The notes under the pieces are model-generated. The model saw only the letters and a list, made by a program, of their open reading frames with translations, was not told the DNA's origin and made no database searches. Of a stretch of 64,000 bases of DNA, positions 1-7,799 are shown one piece after another. The stretch lies in contig DASZIG010000129.1 in assembly GCA_035949375.1 (NCBI GenBank), positions 124,001 through 188,000 on the forward strand. Direction: 5' to 3'. Both the position numbers and the translations under genes were made by a program. This DNA is from Gp13-AA77 sp035949375. GTDB taxonomy: Bacteria; Acidobacteriota; Terriglobia; UBA7540. The number at the start of each line of letters is the position of its first letter. The stretch's first letter is position 1.

Positions 1-331
1 CCATATTGCGCAGCGGCGGACTGGCGACGCTTTTGGCCGCCTCGCGCAGCACCGGAAATTCGCGGGCGATGACGGGCGAGCCGGCCAGGGCGGAGATTGT
101 GGTCAGCGCTCCGATCTCGAGGCCACGCTCAGGGTCGAAGCGGATGAAATCGAGATCGCCCAGTCCTTTCAGGTCGAGGAGCACGCGCGGGCTGAAAAGG
201 CCCTGCTTCATGCTGGGCAAAAGATCGGTTCCGCCCGCAATCATCTGGGCGTCAGCGCCATGGCGCTCAAACGCCGCCAGGGCTTCTTCCACCGTTCGGG
301 GTCTCAACACGTTGAAGCTAGGCAAGCTCAT
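1..331 (-). CDS. hcrB: FAD subunit of 4-hydroxybenzoyl-CoA reductase-like molybdoenzyme (partial, C-terminus off the left edge)
   Basis: About 110 N-terminal residues are visible, starting at ATG 331-329, two bases after the stop of the molybdenum subunit. The translation has the FAD-binding loop AGGTDLLP followed by a segment on binding and ranking substrates typical of the CoxM/xanthine dehydrogenase FAD domain (LEIGALTTIS, then a Pro-Leu-Arg-Asn motif at the edge). The family passes electrons from the molybdenum centre through FAD and Fe-S clusters. Together with the two genes upstream this gives a complete C-A-B set of a cytoplasmic 4-hydroxybenzoyl-CoA reductase, which removes the ring hydroxyl to give benzoyl-CoA. 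Another aromatic or heterocyclic substrate is possible; the whole C-terminal half, where the extra 4Fe-4S insertion of true HcrB would confirm it, is outside the window. Confidence 0.8.
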   Translation of the reverse strand, partial: MSLPSFNVLRPRTVEEALAAFERHGADAQMIAGGTDLLPSMKQGLFSPRVLLDLKGLGDLDFIRFDPERGLEIGALTTISALAGSPVIAREFPVLREAAKSVASPPLRNM

Positions 332-333
332 TT

Positions 334-2661
334 TCAGTTCTCAGTCTTGATGACTTGGGTTTCTGACTTCTTCTTTTCTGCAATCGCCTTCAGAATCTTC
401 TCCGGCGTGATCGGCAAGGTATCGATCCACACTCCCACGGCGTCGTAGATCGCCTGGGTCACGGCCGGAATGGTGGCAGCGAGCGAACCCTCGCCCGCTT
501 CCTTGGCCCCGAACGGACCCTCGGGATCGTTCGACTCCACGATGATCGCCTCAATCGGCGGCGACTCGAGCGTGGAGGCGCTGCGATACTCCAGCAGGCC
601 CGGATTCATCAGCCGGCCATCGCGCCACATCATCTCTTCCTGCACCGCCTGACCGAGCCCCATCCAGACCGAGCCGATCACCTGGCCTTCGACGCAAATA
701 GGATTGATCGCCTTGCCGCAATCGTGAGCCGCGATGAGGCGGTCGACGGTCACCTGGCCCGTCTCGGGATCAACCGTGACCTCGGCCGTCTGCGCGCAAT
801 AGCTGTAAGCCGGCGACGGTCCCACACCCCCGCCCTTGAACTTGCCGCCGGTGGCCGCGTCGGGCGGACGGTAGCTGCCGGTGGCTTCGAGCGTTTGGCC
901 GTCGCCCGCGGCGAGCCGGACCGCGTCTTCAAACGGCATTGCGATACGGCGATCATCGAGGCACATCACCTGGTTCCCCTCGATGGCGAGGTTTTCAGGA
1001 TTGGTCGCCATCTTGACGGCGGCCGCCGCGAGCACCTTGCCCTTTGCGTCCCGCGCCGCAGCGATAGCGGCGTTCCCCGCCATGAAGGTCACGCGGCTGG
1101 AATAGCTCCCGAGATCGATGGGCGTGCGCGCGGTATCCGCCGCCACGATCTTGACGCGATCGAGATCGACGCCCAGCTCAGCGGCCACCACCTGCACCTG
1201 AAGCGTGTCGGAGCCCTGGCCGATCTCGGAGGCTCCGGTGAAGATCGTCACCACTCCGTCGCGGTCAATGGACAAATTCACGGTGGTGTGGGGCGCGCCG
1301 GAGCGGATGATGGCGTTGGCGGCCCCGCTCACGTAGTGGCTGCCGGCGATGCCGATGCCTTTCCCGTAGGGAAGCTTTCCGTGCTTCTCACGCCATCCGG
1401 AGCGCTCCTCCACCTTGTCCAGGCATTCGGGAAATCCGTAGCTGAGCACGCGGAGCCCGTTCACCGTGATGCAGGGCGCCTTGAGCAAGTTCCGCCGCCG
1501 GATTTCCACCGGGTCAATGCCGAGCACCGAGGCCATGCGGTTCAACTGCTGCTCGAAGGCGAAGCGCGTATTCACCGTGCCGTGGCCGCGCATGGCCCCG
1601 CACGCCGGCTTGTTCGTCAGCACGCGGTAGCCGTCGAACTTCACGTTCGGAATCTCATACATCGCGTTCAGAAGCTGGCCGGAGTAGAGAATCGTGACCA
1701 CGCCGTAGCTGCAATACGCGCCCCCGTCCTGAATGATGCGCGCCTCGACGGCGGTCAGCCGGCCTTCGCGCGTGATGCCGGTTCTCAACTCCACGATCTG
1801 GCCCGGACGGCCGCGATGCGCGTAGAAGACCTCTTCGCGCGAGTAGGTGATCTTCACCGGCAGCAGGGCCTTGCGCGCAAGCACGGCGGCCGCCAGTTCC
1901 AAGGGAATCACTTCACTCTTGCCGCCGAATCCTCCGCCCACCAGCGGCTTGATCACGCGCACCTTTTCCTCAGGCATCTGCAGCGTGGATGCGAGGTTCA
2001 ACTTCAGGTAGTAAGGCACCTGTGTGGATGACCAAACCGTGATGGCATCAGCCTCGGGGTAATACTCGGCCAGCGTGGAATGCGGCTCAAGAGCCGCGTG
2101 CGTGACCTCGGGGCAGAAGAAGCGGTCCTCGCGAATGTAGTCGGCGGCCTCAAAGCCCTTCACCACGTCCCCGAAATGGTGGTGATAATCCTTCTCGATG
2201 TTGTGGGGCTTGTCTTCGTGGATCAGGTTGCTTTCCGCCAGCATCGACTTCTCGGGATCGAACCAGGCCGGCAGCACCTCGTATTCCACACGGATCAGCC
2301 GCAGCGCTTCCTCGGCGATCTCCGGAGATTCCGCCGCCACGCCCGCGACGTTATCGCCCACGTAACGCACCTTGTCGGTGGCAAAAATCGTCTCATCGTG
2401 CCCGATCGGGAGAATGCCGTACTTCACGGGTGTCTCGCGTCCGGTCACCACCGCCTTCACACCCGGGAGACGCTCGGCCACCGACGTGTCGATGGAAAGA
2501 ATGCGCGCGTGGGCGTGCGGGCTGTGCAGAATCCTGCCCGTGAGCGTTCCGGGCGGCGCCATGTCATCCGTGTAAATGCCCTTGCCGGTGACTTTATCGA
2601 CGCTGTCGATCATCGGCACTCGAGCGCCGATGGGGGAATCCTTCAAAACCGTCTCGCCCAT
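334..2661 (-). CDS. hcrA: Molybdopterin-binding subunit of 4-hydroxybenzoyl-CoA reductase-like enzyme
   Basis: Large catalytic subunit of a xanthine-dehydrogenase-family enzyme, 775 residues from the ATG at 2661. I chose that start because a GGGAG Shine-Dalgarno lies 8 bases upstream; an in-frame GTG at 2697 directly after the previous stop would add 12 residues. Visible motifs are the substrate-channel and cofactor loop GGGFGGK (residues 242-248), QDGGAY, EIGQGSDT and the C-terminal GAKEAGEG with the catalytic glutamate. The stretch VSGAA followed later by GSYSSRVTFM and GNAA is what I remember from Thauera and Rhodopseudomonas HcrA rather than from xanthine or CO dehydrogenases, so reductive dehydroxylation of 4-hydroxybenzoyl-CoA is the best guess. 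It sits between the 2Fe-2S and FAD subunit genes with almost no spacing, so it is surely one operon. Confidence 0.85.
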   Translation of the reverse strand: MGETVLKDSPIGARVPMIDSVDKVTGKGIYTDDMAPPGTLTGRILHSPHAHARILSIDTSVAERLPGVKAVVTGRETPVKYGILPIGHDETIFATDKVRYVGDNVAGVAAESPEIAEEALRLIRVEYEVLPAWFDPEKSMLAESNLIHEDKPHNIEKDYHHHFGDVVKGFEAADYIREDRFFCPEVTHAALEPHSTLAEYYPEADAITVWSSTQVPYYLKLNLASTLQMPEEKVRVIKPLVGGGFGGKSEVIPLELAAAVLARKALLPVKITYSREEVFYAHRGRPGQIVELRTGITREGRLTAVEARIIQDGGAYCSYGVVTILYSGQLLNAMYEIPNVKFDGYRVLTNKPACGAMRGHGTVNTRFAFEQQLNRMASVLGIDPVEIRRRNLLKAPCITVNGLRVLSYGFPECLDKVEERSGWREKHGKLPYGKGIGIAGSHYVSGAANAIIRSGAPHTTVNLSIDRDGVVTIFTGASEIGQGSDTLQVQVVAAELGVDLDRVKIVAADTARTPIDLGSYSSRVTFMAGNAAIAAARDAKGKVLAAAAVKMATNPENLAIEGNQVMCLDDRRIAMPFEDAVRLAAGDGQTLEATGSYRPPDAATGGKFKGGGVGPSPAYSYCAQTAEVTVDPETGQVTVDRLIAAHDCGKAINPICVEGQVIGSVWMGLGQAVQEEMMWRDGRLMNPGLLEYRSASTLESPPIEAIIVESNDPEGPFGAKEAGEGSLAATIPAVTQAIYDAVGVWIDTLPITPEKILKAIAEKKKSETQVIKTEN

Positions 2662-2697
2662 CTCATTCACTCCCGATCCTATGCGTAATCCACCCAC

Positions 2698-3210
2698 TCA
2701 CCGCGGCGCGACTTCAACCGGCCGGCGCTCTCGCATCAACTCGACCGCCTTGCGCACGGAGGCGTAAATCTGCATGTATCCTGTGCAGCGGCACAGGTTC
2801 CCCGATAGCGCGTCGGCGATCTCCTGCTCGCTTGGGTCAGGGTTTACCGCCAGCAGGTGTTTCGCCGTCAGGATCATGCCAGGGGTGCAGAAGCCGCATT
2901 GCGCGCCGCCTTCCACCATGAAGCCCTTTTGCAGCGGATCGAGTTCGGCTTCATCGCCATCGTTCGGGGCCACGCCTTCGATGGTGGTGATTTCCGCGTC
3001 CTGATAAGAGACGGCCAGCATGATGCAGGACATCTGAGGTTGGCCGTTTACCAGCACCGTGCAGGCGCCGCAACTGGAGTCGTCACAGCCGCACTTGGTG
3101 CCCGTGAGCCCGAGATCCTGGCGGAGGACGTCGAGCAGCAGACGGTTTGGCTCGATCTCGAGCGCCCGCCTCTGGCCGTTGATCTGCAATTCAACAACTC
3201 CCCTCGTCAT
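2698..3210 (-). CDS. hcrC: 2Fe-2S subunit of 4-hydroxybenzoyl-CoA reductase-like enzyme
   Basis: 170-residue small subunit with the two 2Fe-2S cluster motifs of the xanthine dehydrogenase family. The N-terminal plant-ferredoxin-type cluster uses Cys42, Cys47, Cys50 and Cys62; the C-terminal helical cluster uses Cys105, Cys108, Cys140 and Cys142 (CGFC and CRCTGY). Length is normal for the family. It is the first gene of the hcrC-hcrA-hcrB set; its stop codon at 2698 is followed immediately by the reading frame of hcrA. No strong ribosome site is seen before its ATG. The protein carries electrons between the FAD subunit and the molybdenum site; substrate is inferred only from hcrA. Confidence 0.87.
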   Translation of the reverse strand: MTRGVVELQINGQRRALEIEPNRLLLDVLRQDLGLTGTKCGCDDSSCGACTVLVNGQPQMSCIMLAVSYQDAEITTIEGVAPNDGDEAELDPLQKGFMVEGGAQCGFCTPGMILTAKHLLAVNPDPSEQEIADALSGNLCRCTGYMQIYASVRKAVELMRERRPVEVAPR

Positions 3211-3520
3211 AAGAGCGCGTCCTTGTCGCGATCAGGTCGCCGACTGGCCTTCCCGGTAATGCTCCTACTGATTCTAAACAACATAGTGGGTTCGTTCCTT
3301 GATTCAGCCGATTTTTTCGGCTGCGTCGCGCCGGCGCCTCGGCAGCCAGGGCCGGTCAGCCGATCCGCCTTCCTGCTCCAGTCGTACAGCGGGTTCGGTT
3401 GGCTTCGGCTGGCTTCGGTTTTTGCCGGTTTTTCATCATTTTGCTGATTACAAATAACTTATTGGGTTCGCTTCCCGCATTTTCGATGGGGGGTGGGGGC
3501 CAGACCCTATCCGCTGGCCT
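3211..3520. other. Intergenic region with hairpin and two copies of a dispersed repeat
   Basis: About 310 bases between the Dch-like gene and hcrC without a supportable gene. It contains a 7-bp hairpin (CAGCCGA...TCGGCTG, 3306-3324) with a T-rich loop, a run of GGCTTCGGCTGGCTTCGG-like words at 3400-3426, and two direct copies of a roughly 32-base AT-richer repeat at 3264-3295 and 3442-3473. The same repeat occurs twice more at 58821-58943. No promoter could be defined for hcrC. Confidence 0.6.
3264..3473. repeat. Dispersed repeat pair (CTTATTGGGTTCG family), locus 1
   Basis: Two direct copies, about 3264-3295 and 3442-3473, each of the general form CTGATT, then an A-rich core, then (A/C)TTA or ATA, then GTGGGTTCG or TTGGGTTCG. 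Between them lies a TGGCTTCGG word array. The same arrangement is seen at 58797-58943, more than 55 kb away in a different gene context, so this is an interspersed intergenic element and not part of a gene. Confidence 0.6.
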
Positions 3521-4297
3521 TCATCTGCCCCGCCACTGCGGTTCCCGTTTCTCGAGAAATGCCTGCAGACCCTCCACGGCGTCCTCTGTCTTGAGGAGCT
3601 CATCCATGTAGATCCGCTCCGCCTCGCGCAATGACGCCTCAAAGCCGGCCCTACTGCTGAGGCGTGCCGCTTTGCGGGCAAGTGCGACCACAGCGGGGCT
3701 CTGGCCCAACAATTCCTGGCGGAACCGTGCGAGCGCGAGATCGAGCGCAGCCGCGGGCGCCAGCCGATTCACCAGTCCAAGCCGCTCAGCCTCGATTCCC
3801 GAGATCTGCTTGCCCGTCAGGAGCATCTCCAGGGCTATCTTTTCCGGAATCAGGCTCGGCAGCAGCACGGAAGCCACCGGCGCGAAGCAACCGACGGCAA
3901 TCTCGGGCTGGCCAAACGTTGCATCCTCGGCGGCCACCACGAAGTCCGACGCCAGGGCCAGCTCCATGCCTCCACCGAGGCAGAAGCCTTGCACGACGGT
4001 AATCACGGGCAGACGCGCGTACAGCACGGAGCGGATGAGCGCATGAAACTCGGTAAGCATGGCCGCCGCACGCTCCGGGAAGTGATCGCCAATCTCGACA
4101 CCGGCGCAGAATGCCTTCGGGCTGCCGTGAATCTCAACCAGACTCACCGTGGTGTCGGCGAGCGCCGTCTGCAGTTCCTGCCGCAAACGACCGATCGTCG
4201 CGAGATCGAGGATGTTGAGCGGCGGGCGATCGATTAGGATCCTTGCAACATCGCCCCGGAGGTCGTCTTGCCTGCTCAACATGGTCGAACAATTCAC
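3521..4297 (-). CDS. Crotonase-family dienoyl-CoA hydratase, Dch-like (cyclohexa-1,5-dienecarbonyl-CoA hydratase type)
   Basis: 258-residue crotonase. I keep the GTG start at 4297 because a GGAG Shine-Dalgarno sits 7 bases upstream. The N-terminal RPPLNILD segment and the CAGVEIGDHFPE oxyanion-hole region resemble dienoyl-CoA hydratases (Dch) of benzoyl-CoA degradation. Both catalytic glutamates of enoyl-CoA hydratases are present, one in GGGME and one in FGQPE, so a water-adding or water-removing reaction is chemically possible. The C-terminus ends in the usual PQWRGR. It lies between the nucleotidyltransferase module and hcrCAB, all on one strand. True Dch works downstream of benzoyl-CoA reductase, which is not in the window, so the substrate may differ. 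Confidence 0.75.
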   Translation of the reverse strand: MNCSTMLSRQDDLRGDVARILIDRPPLNILDLATIGRLRQELQTALADTTVSLVEIHGSPKAFCAGVEIGDHFPERAAAMLTEFHALIRSVLYARLPVITVVQGFCLGGGMELALASDFVVAAEDATFGQPEIAVGCFAPVASVLLPSLIPEKIALEMLLTGKQISGIEAERLGLVNRLAPAAALDLALARFRQELLGQSPAVVALARKAARLSSRAGFEASLREAERIYMDELLKTEDAVEGLQAFLEKREPQWRGR

Positions 4298-4359
4298 TCG
4301 TCATCTCCGTGGAACATCACAGCATCCGGCCATCATCCAACATAGGCAGACGCCTGGTT

Positions 4360-4844
4360 TCAGCTCTTACTCCCGCGGAGTTCTCGAAGCGCCTCCAGCC
4401 CTGTCAGCGCCTCAAGGTCCTTGCTTCTGCCGGCCGTCCGCTTGGAACGTATGAGGCCGTCAAGCGAAAGGACACGGTAGGGACGGCCCAGGAACTCCAC
4501 GCTCTCAGAGAAAACGAGCACCTGCGGATGTTGCCCGATCCCTGCAATCTCTCCGAGGACGTCAAGGTCCCCCAAATCTGTGGTGAGCGTAAAGTTCATG
4601 CCGCGCCTGATCGTCTCTACATCGAAGAGGAACGGCAGGCCTTCTGGAGCACCTCGCAAACGCGGATGGTACGGTCGGAGAGCTTTCGTCAGCCTCTCCA
4701 GATTCGCGCTGCTTCGTTCGTAGCAAACGTCGAGATCAAAGGTGATCCGTGCCGATCCGTGCGCCGCGCCGCCACACCTCCGATGATCACAAAATCGACA
4801 TCCGCCTCAGAGAGCGCATCAAGAATCTTTCGGAAAACATTCAT
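4360..4844 (-). pseudogene. Nucleotidyltransferase-fold protein, frameshifted
   Basis: Reading from ATG 4844 gives MNVFRKILDALSEADVDF and VIIGGVAAR, the start of a small nucleotidyltransferase (the GG motif of AbiEii/MNT-like proteins). The frame then breaks near 4765 and an adjacent frame continues with the matching FDLDVCYERS and the rest of the protein to the stop at 4360. Restoring one base within the GGCGCGGCGCAC stretch joins the two halves into a protein of about 160 residues. The break is therefore a single-base deletion or a sequencing error. The ATG overlaps the stop of the upstream small gene by ATGA, indicating translational coupling. Proteins of this kind usually act with a small partner, often as toxin-antitoxin-like pairs; the function here is not known. 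Confidence 0.7.
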
Positions 4845-5047
4845 CGATGCTCTCTGGCGGCGGCCCGAAACTTCGCCAGGAATTGCTGAGCCGATTCAAG
4901 TTCCTCCAAGCGCGCTGAAGGTGAGAGCTCGAGTCTCCGGATCAACAGGGTCAAATCAATGCCATACCGCTTGGCGTCGGCAATCTTGCTGCCGGGCGGC
5001 GGGTGATTGATCAGCTCGATGATTCGCTCTCGTTCTTCAGCGGTCAC
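4841..5047 (-). CDS. Small partner protein of the nucleotidyltransferase module
   Basis: 68 residues from the GTG at 5047, chosen because GGAGG lies 7 bases upstream and the GTG shares one base with the TAG stop of the BoxB-like gene. The protein is charged and helical, with the segment NHPPPGSKIADAKRYGIDLTLL, and has no cysteines or membrane segment. It overlaps the downstream nucleotidyltransferase gene by 4 bases. Such short proteins encoded directly before nucleotidyltransferases are common in soil bacteria and are probably antitoxin-like or adaptor partners, which is inference from arrangement only. Its insertion within an aromatic-degradation operon without its own promoter is odd. Confidence 0.6.
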   Translation of the reverse strand: MTAEERERIIELINHPPPGSKIADAKRYGIDLTLLIRRLELSPSARLEELESAQQFLAKFRAAAREHR

Positions 5048-6159
5048 TACAGATCCTCCTTCTTGGCCACGATCCAATCCTTCTCTTTCATGATCGACCG
5101 GAGCAGCGCCTTGTCTTCATCGGTCGGCAGCACGCCCGGGAGATACTTCTCGTACTCTTCCCGGGTCAGATCCTTGCCCTCAACGGTGCAGCAGCACTCC
5201 TTGTACTGACCGATGTGGCGGTTGAACCGGATGTCGGGCACCACGAGTTTCGGCTCGTCCTCGGGAATGAGCTTGTTCAGCAGATCGGTCAACTTGACCG
5301 CCTCCTCGCGATAGAGCATCCGGGCATTGTCATTCAACTGCTCCTTGTCCGCCGCCACGCCCGCGACGTCACGCTCGTTGTAACGGCCCTTCAAGCCCCA
5401 CACGTAGGACCATTGCGCCGATGACGAGTGATCGGTGCCGAAGAGGTCAAAGGAGGTGGGCAGCCACTTGTTGTAATAGCGCTGCATGATCTCGATCGGG
5501 ATGCGCCCCGCCTGCACGATACGCCGCAGGCCGTTGTTCCCGGTGCCCAGGTGGTAGGATTCTTCCTTGAGCATGGGCAGCATGCTCTCGGCCAGCGGCT
5601 TGAAGCCCGAGTAGGACAGCATGGTGAGCTGGAACTTGCCGTCGCGGTCCACAAACTGCGTGTAGGTGTAAAAATCCAGCCAGTTGTCCACGATCTCGTT
5701 AAAGGCGCCAAGCAGCCGGTCATCCGTGAAGGCGCGGCGCTCCAGCAGCTTCTGCGCTTCGATGCGCCCCGAGCGGCCGAACTGGCTCACCAGCAGGTGG
5801 CTCATCTGCCACCCGTGGCGCATTTCTTCGGTCATCACGCGCACTAGGCTGAGATAATCGTAGCGGCTCGGGGCTGTCTCGAACAGGTGCCGTTGCTGCT
5901 CGACCGAGGCGAACTCGGTATCACCCTGGTAGACGATCAGGTTCAGCGCCGCGTCGCGGATGCGCTGCTCGGGAATGTGCATCACCGACTTCCAGCGCAA
6001 CTGCCCCTTGTAGTCGCCGAACTCAATCTCGTCGGTGGGAAGATTCCCGTACTTGGCCTCGAACTTGTACTCGCTGAACTCGGGCGCGTCGAGCCCGATG
6101 TCCTTTTGCCAGCAATAGAAGTAGTCGATCCAATCATCGAAATTCGCAACCCTGAGCAT
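5047..6159 (-). CDS. Short BoxB-like diiron oxygenase (benzoyl-CoA epoxidase family, Phenylacetic acid catabolic PF05138 type)
   Basis: 370 residues from ATG 6159, which follows GGAGG at the right distance. The protein matches BoxB, the benzoyl-CoA 2,3-epoxidase subunit, through its core: QGDTE.ASVEQQRHL, an EEMRH helix, FGR.GR, LLERR, DRDGKFQL, EESYHLG and GLKGR. Candidate diiron ligands are Glu82, Glu112, His115, Asp173, Glu200 and His203; the spacings 30, 3 and 61 equal those I recall for BoxB ligands. BoxB is about 470 residues, so this protein is some 100 residues shorter, with a different N-terminus. A PaaG-like gene lies 55 bases upstream. No BoxA reductase or BoxC hydrolase gene is in the window. 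Ring epoxidation of an aromatic acyl-CoA is likely; the exact substrate is open. Confidence 0.8.
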   Translation of the reverse strand: MLRVANFDDWIDYFYCWQKDIGLDAPEFSEYKFEAKYGNLPTDEIEFGDYKGQLRWKSVMHIPEQRIRDAALNLIVYQGDTEFASVEQQRHLFETAPSRYDYLSLVRVMTEEMRHGWQMSHLLVSQFGRSGRIEAQKLLERRAFTDDRLLGAFNEIVDNWLDFYTYTQFVDRDGKFQLTMLSYSGFKPLAESMLPMLKEESYHLGTGNNGLRRIVQAGRIPIEIMQRYYNKWLPTSFDLFGTDHSSSAQWSYVWGLKGRYNERDVAGVAADKEQLNDNARMLYREEAVKLTDLLNKLIPEDEPKLVVPDIRFNRHIGQYKECCCTVEGKDLTREEYEKYLPGVLPTDEDKALLRSIMKEKDWIVAKKEDL

Positions 6160-6214
6160 TTCGTGCCTCCACAAAGAATCTTCTCAAAAGACCGCGCGGG
6201 CCGGACCCCGCCGG

Positions 6215-7006
6215 CTAGTTCCCGCGAAACTTCGGCGCGCGCTTCTCGGTGAACGCGCGCAACCCTTCGCTGAAATCCTCCGAAGCGAAGCATTTCATCT
6301 GCGCCGCCAGCTCCTGATCCATCACCCGGTCGAGCTCCGTCTGGATGCGCTCGTACAGGGACTGCTTCAGCAACGCCATCGGAAGCGGCGCCGCCGCCGC
6401 GAGCTTCCCTGCCAGTTTTCCCGTCTCGGCCTCGAGCGCGTCGTGCGGGGTCACGAAGTTCACCAGGCCCAGCCGCTGGGCCTCCGAGGCCGCAATCGGC
6501 TCGCCGAGCCAGAAGATCTCGAGCGCCTTGCCGAGGCCCACCAGCCGCGGCAATGAGAACGTTCCGCTCCAGTCGGGGTGAAGCCCGATTTTGGAGAAAG
6601 CCTGGGTGAAGGTGGCCTGGTCGGACGCAATCCGCAGATCGCACGCCAGAGCCAGATTCATTCCCGCGCCCGCCGCCGGACCATTGACACTGGCCACAAT
6701 CGGTTTGGGAATCAGGCGTATCTTGCGGGCGATGGTGTGGCCGGCATCCAGGTATCCGCGAAAGGTGGCGGAGTGGTAGCCCTTTTTGAGCTCGATCATC
6801 GTCTGGATGTCGCCCCCGGCGCAGAAGCCGCGCCCGGCGCCGGTGATCACCGCTACACGGATGTCGCGGTCATGCTCCACAGCGTCGAGCGCCGCCGCCA
6901 GACCCTGGCGAACATCGTCGTCGATCGCGTTCAGCTTGTCCGGGCGGTTGAGGATGATCGTCGCCACCGCGTCCGCTCGCCGGAACAACACCGCATCTTC
7001 AGGCAT
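6215..7006 (-). CDS. PaaG-like crotonase (epoxide/oxepin acyl-CoA isomerase type)
   Basis: 263-residue crotonase. Unlike the two hydratases of this cluster it lacks both hydratase glutamates: GAGMN stands where GGGxE is expected and the second glutamate is absent. Instead it has AFSKIGLHPDWSGTF, matching the PaaG signature in which an aspartate in P-D-x-G-G-T-W is the key acid/base. PaaG isomerises ring-1,2-epoxyphenylacetyl-CoA to an oxepin. The gene overlaps the end of the upstream amidotransferase by 8 bases and is followed by the BoxB-like oxygenase, the enzyme type that would make such an epoxide. Its role as the epoxide-processing partner is therefore a strong inference; ordinary enoyl-CoA isomerase activity is the alternative. 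Confidence 0.78.
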   Translation of the reverse strand: MPEDAVLFRRADAVATIILNRPDKLNAIDDDVRQGLAAALDAVEHDRDIRVAVITGAGRGFCAGGDIQTMIELKKGYHSATFRGYLDAGHTIARKIRLIPKPIVASVNGPAAGAGMNLALACDLRIASDQATFTQAFSKIGLHPDWSGTFSLPRLVGLGKALEIFWLGEPIAASEAQRLGLVNFVTPHDALEAETGKLAGKLAAAAPLPMALLKQSLYERIQTELDRVMDQELAAQMKCFASEDFSEGLRAFTEKRAPKFRGN

Positions 7007-7718
7007 GGCCCCTCTCCCGGCACCGGTCTACAAACTCCTTGAAAATCCGCAACTGCCCGTCGTGCCCGGTGATTTCCTCCGGGTGCCACTGGACGGCCAG
7101 CAGGAAGGGATAATCGCCGGCCGATTCCACGGCCTCGACCAGACCGTCCTCGGAGTGCGCGCTCACTTTCAGGCCACGCCCGAGGTGCCGGATGGCCTGA
7201 TGATGCATGCTGTTGACCTGGCAACTTCCCTGGACAGCCCGGTGCAGCAGAGAATCGGGCTCGGTCACGGTCACGGTGTGCGTCACGTCGGTGCGTTTCA
7301 GGCCCGCCTCCGCCTGCTGATGCTCAAATTCCGGAACGAAATCCTGGGCCAGGTCCTGATAGAGATCGCCCCCAAAATCGACGTTGATGAGCTGCGCCCC
7401 GCGGCAAATGCCGAGGATCGGCAGGCGGCGGCCGAGCGCCGCATGCAGCAAACCCTGCTCAAACTCGTCGCGCGTCCGGCTTGCCTTCACGCTCTCGTAC
7501 TTCTTTTCCTCGCCGTAGAACGCGGGATCCACGTCTTCACCGCCGGCAAACAGGATGCCGTCAAATTGGTCCATCCGGACCTGCCCGGAATCCTGTGCCG
7601 ACACCATCGTGATTTCACCGGCCGCCGCGCCTGCCGCAAGCAGAGCGCGATAGTAGGGCGATTGCTCACCCTGAAGCCGATCCTTCTCCGAAAGTGAAAG
7701 GACAATGCGCATGGCCAA
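6999..7718 (-). CDS. Class I glutamine amidotransferase-like hydrolase (peptidase C26, PuuD-like)
   Basis: 239 residues with the class I amidotransferase nucleophile elbow GICRGAQLINV (catalytic Cys) and the HPE motif of the triad near the C-terminus (QWHPEEI). The GGEDVDPAFYG loop and the HHQAI motif are characteristic of gamma-glutamyl-gamma-aminobutyrate hydrolases of the PuuD type. The family splits gamma-glutamyl amides. Its position between crotonase genes, overlapping the PaaG-like gene by 8 bases, suggests co-expression with aromatic degradation, possibly handling a gamma-glutamylated amine or acid; this link is unproven. The start is ATG 7718, just inside a hairpin repeat that separates it from the preceding gene. 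Confidence 0.8.
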   Translation of the reverse strand: MAMRIVLSLSEKDRLQGEQSPYYRALLAAGAAAGEITMVSAQDSGQVRMDQFDGILFAGGEDVDPAFYGEEKKYESVKASRTRDEFEQGLLHAALGRRLPILGICRGAQLINVDFGGDLYQDLAQDFVPEFEHQQAEAGLKRTDVTHTVTVTEPDSLLHRAVQGSCQVNSMHHQAIRHLGRGLKVSAHSEDGLVEAVESAGDYPFLLAVQWHPEEITGHDGQLRIFKEFVDRCRERGHA

Positions 7719-7719
7719 A

Positions 7720-7793
7720 CAGGAGTCAGAACTCAGGAGCCAGAATTCAGAATTGCCGCCTCCATTCTGACTCCTGTCTTCTGACTCCTGACC
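7720..7793. repeat. Inverted short-word repeat (CAGGAGTCAGAA) forming a hairpin
   Basis: The left arm 7720-7754 is built from the word CAGGAGTCAGAA and variants; the right arm 7763-7793 is its reverse complement. Positions 7720-7731 pair perfectly with 7779-7790, and 7734-7746 pair with 7764-7776 with one mismatch. The hairpin fills the whole gap between the enoyl-CoA hydratase stop and the PuuD-like start. It could attenuate or stabilise the operon transcript, or be a selfish repeat. Confidence 0.8.
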
Positions 7794-7799
7794 CCTTCT

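Noticed and set aside
724..2031. Plus-strand frame of 435 codons opposite hcrA
   Set aside because: It is antisense to a clear molybdoenzyme gene, has Arg/His/Gly-rich shadow composition typical of GC-rich DNA, and shows no family motif.
3306..3324. Terminator for a plus-strand gene
   Set aside because: The T run is in the loop, not after the stem, and there is no plus-strand gene ending there.
5047..6159. PaaA or PaaC subunit of phenylacetyl-CoA epoxidase
   Set aside because: The core motifs (QGDTE, SVEQQRHL, DRDGKFQL, GLKGR) match BoxB, and no other paa oxygenase subunit gene is nearby.
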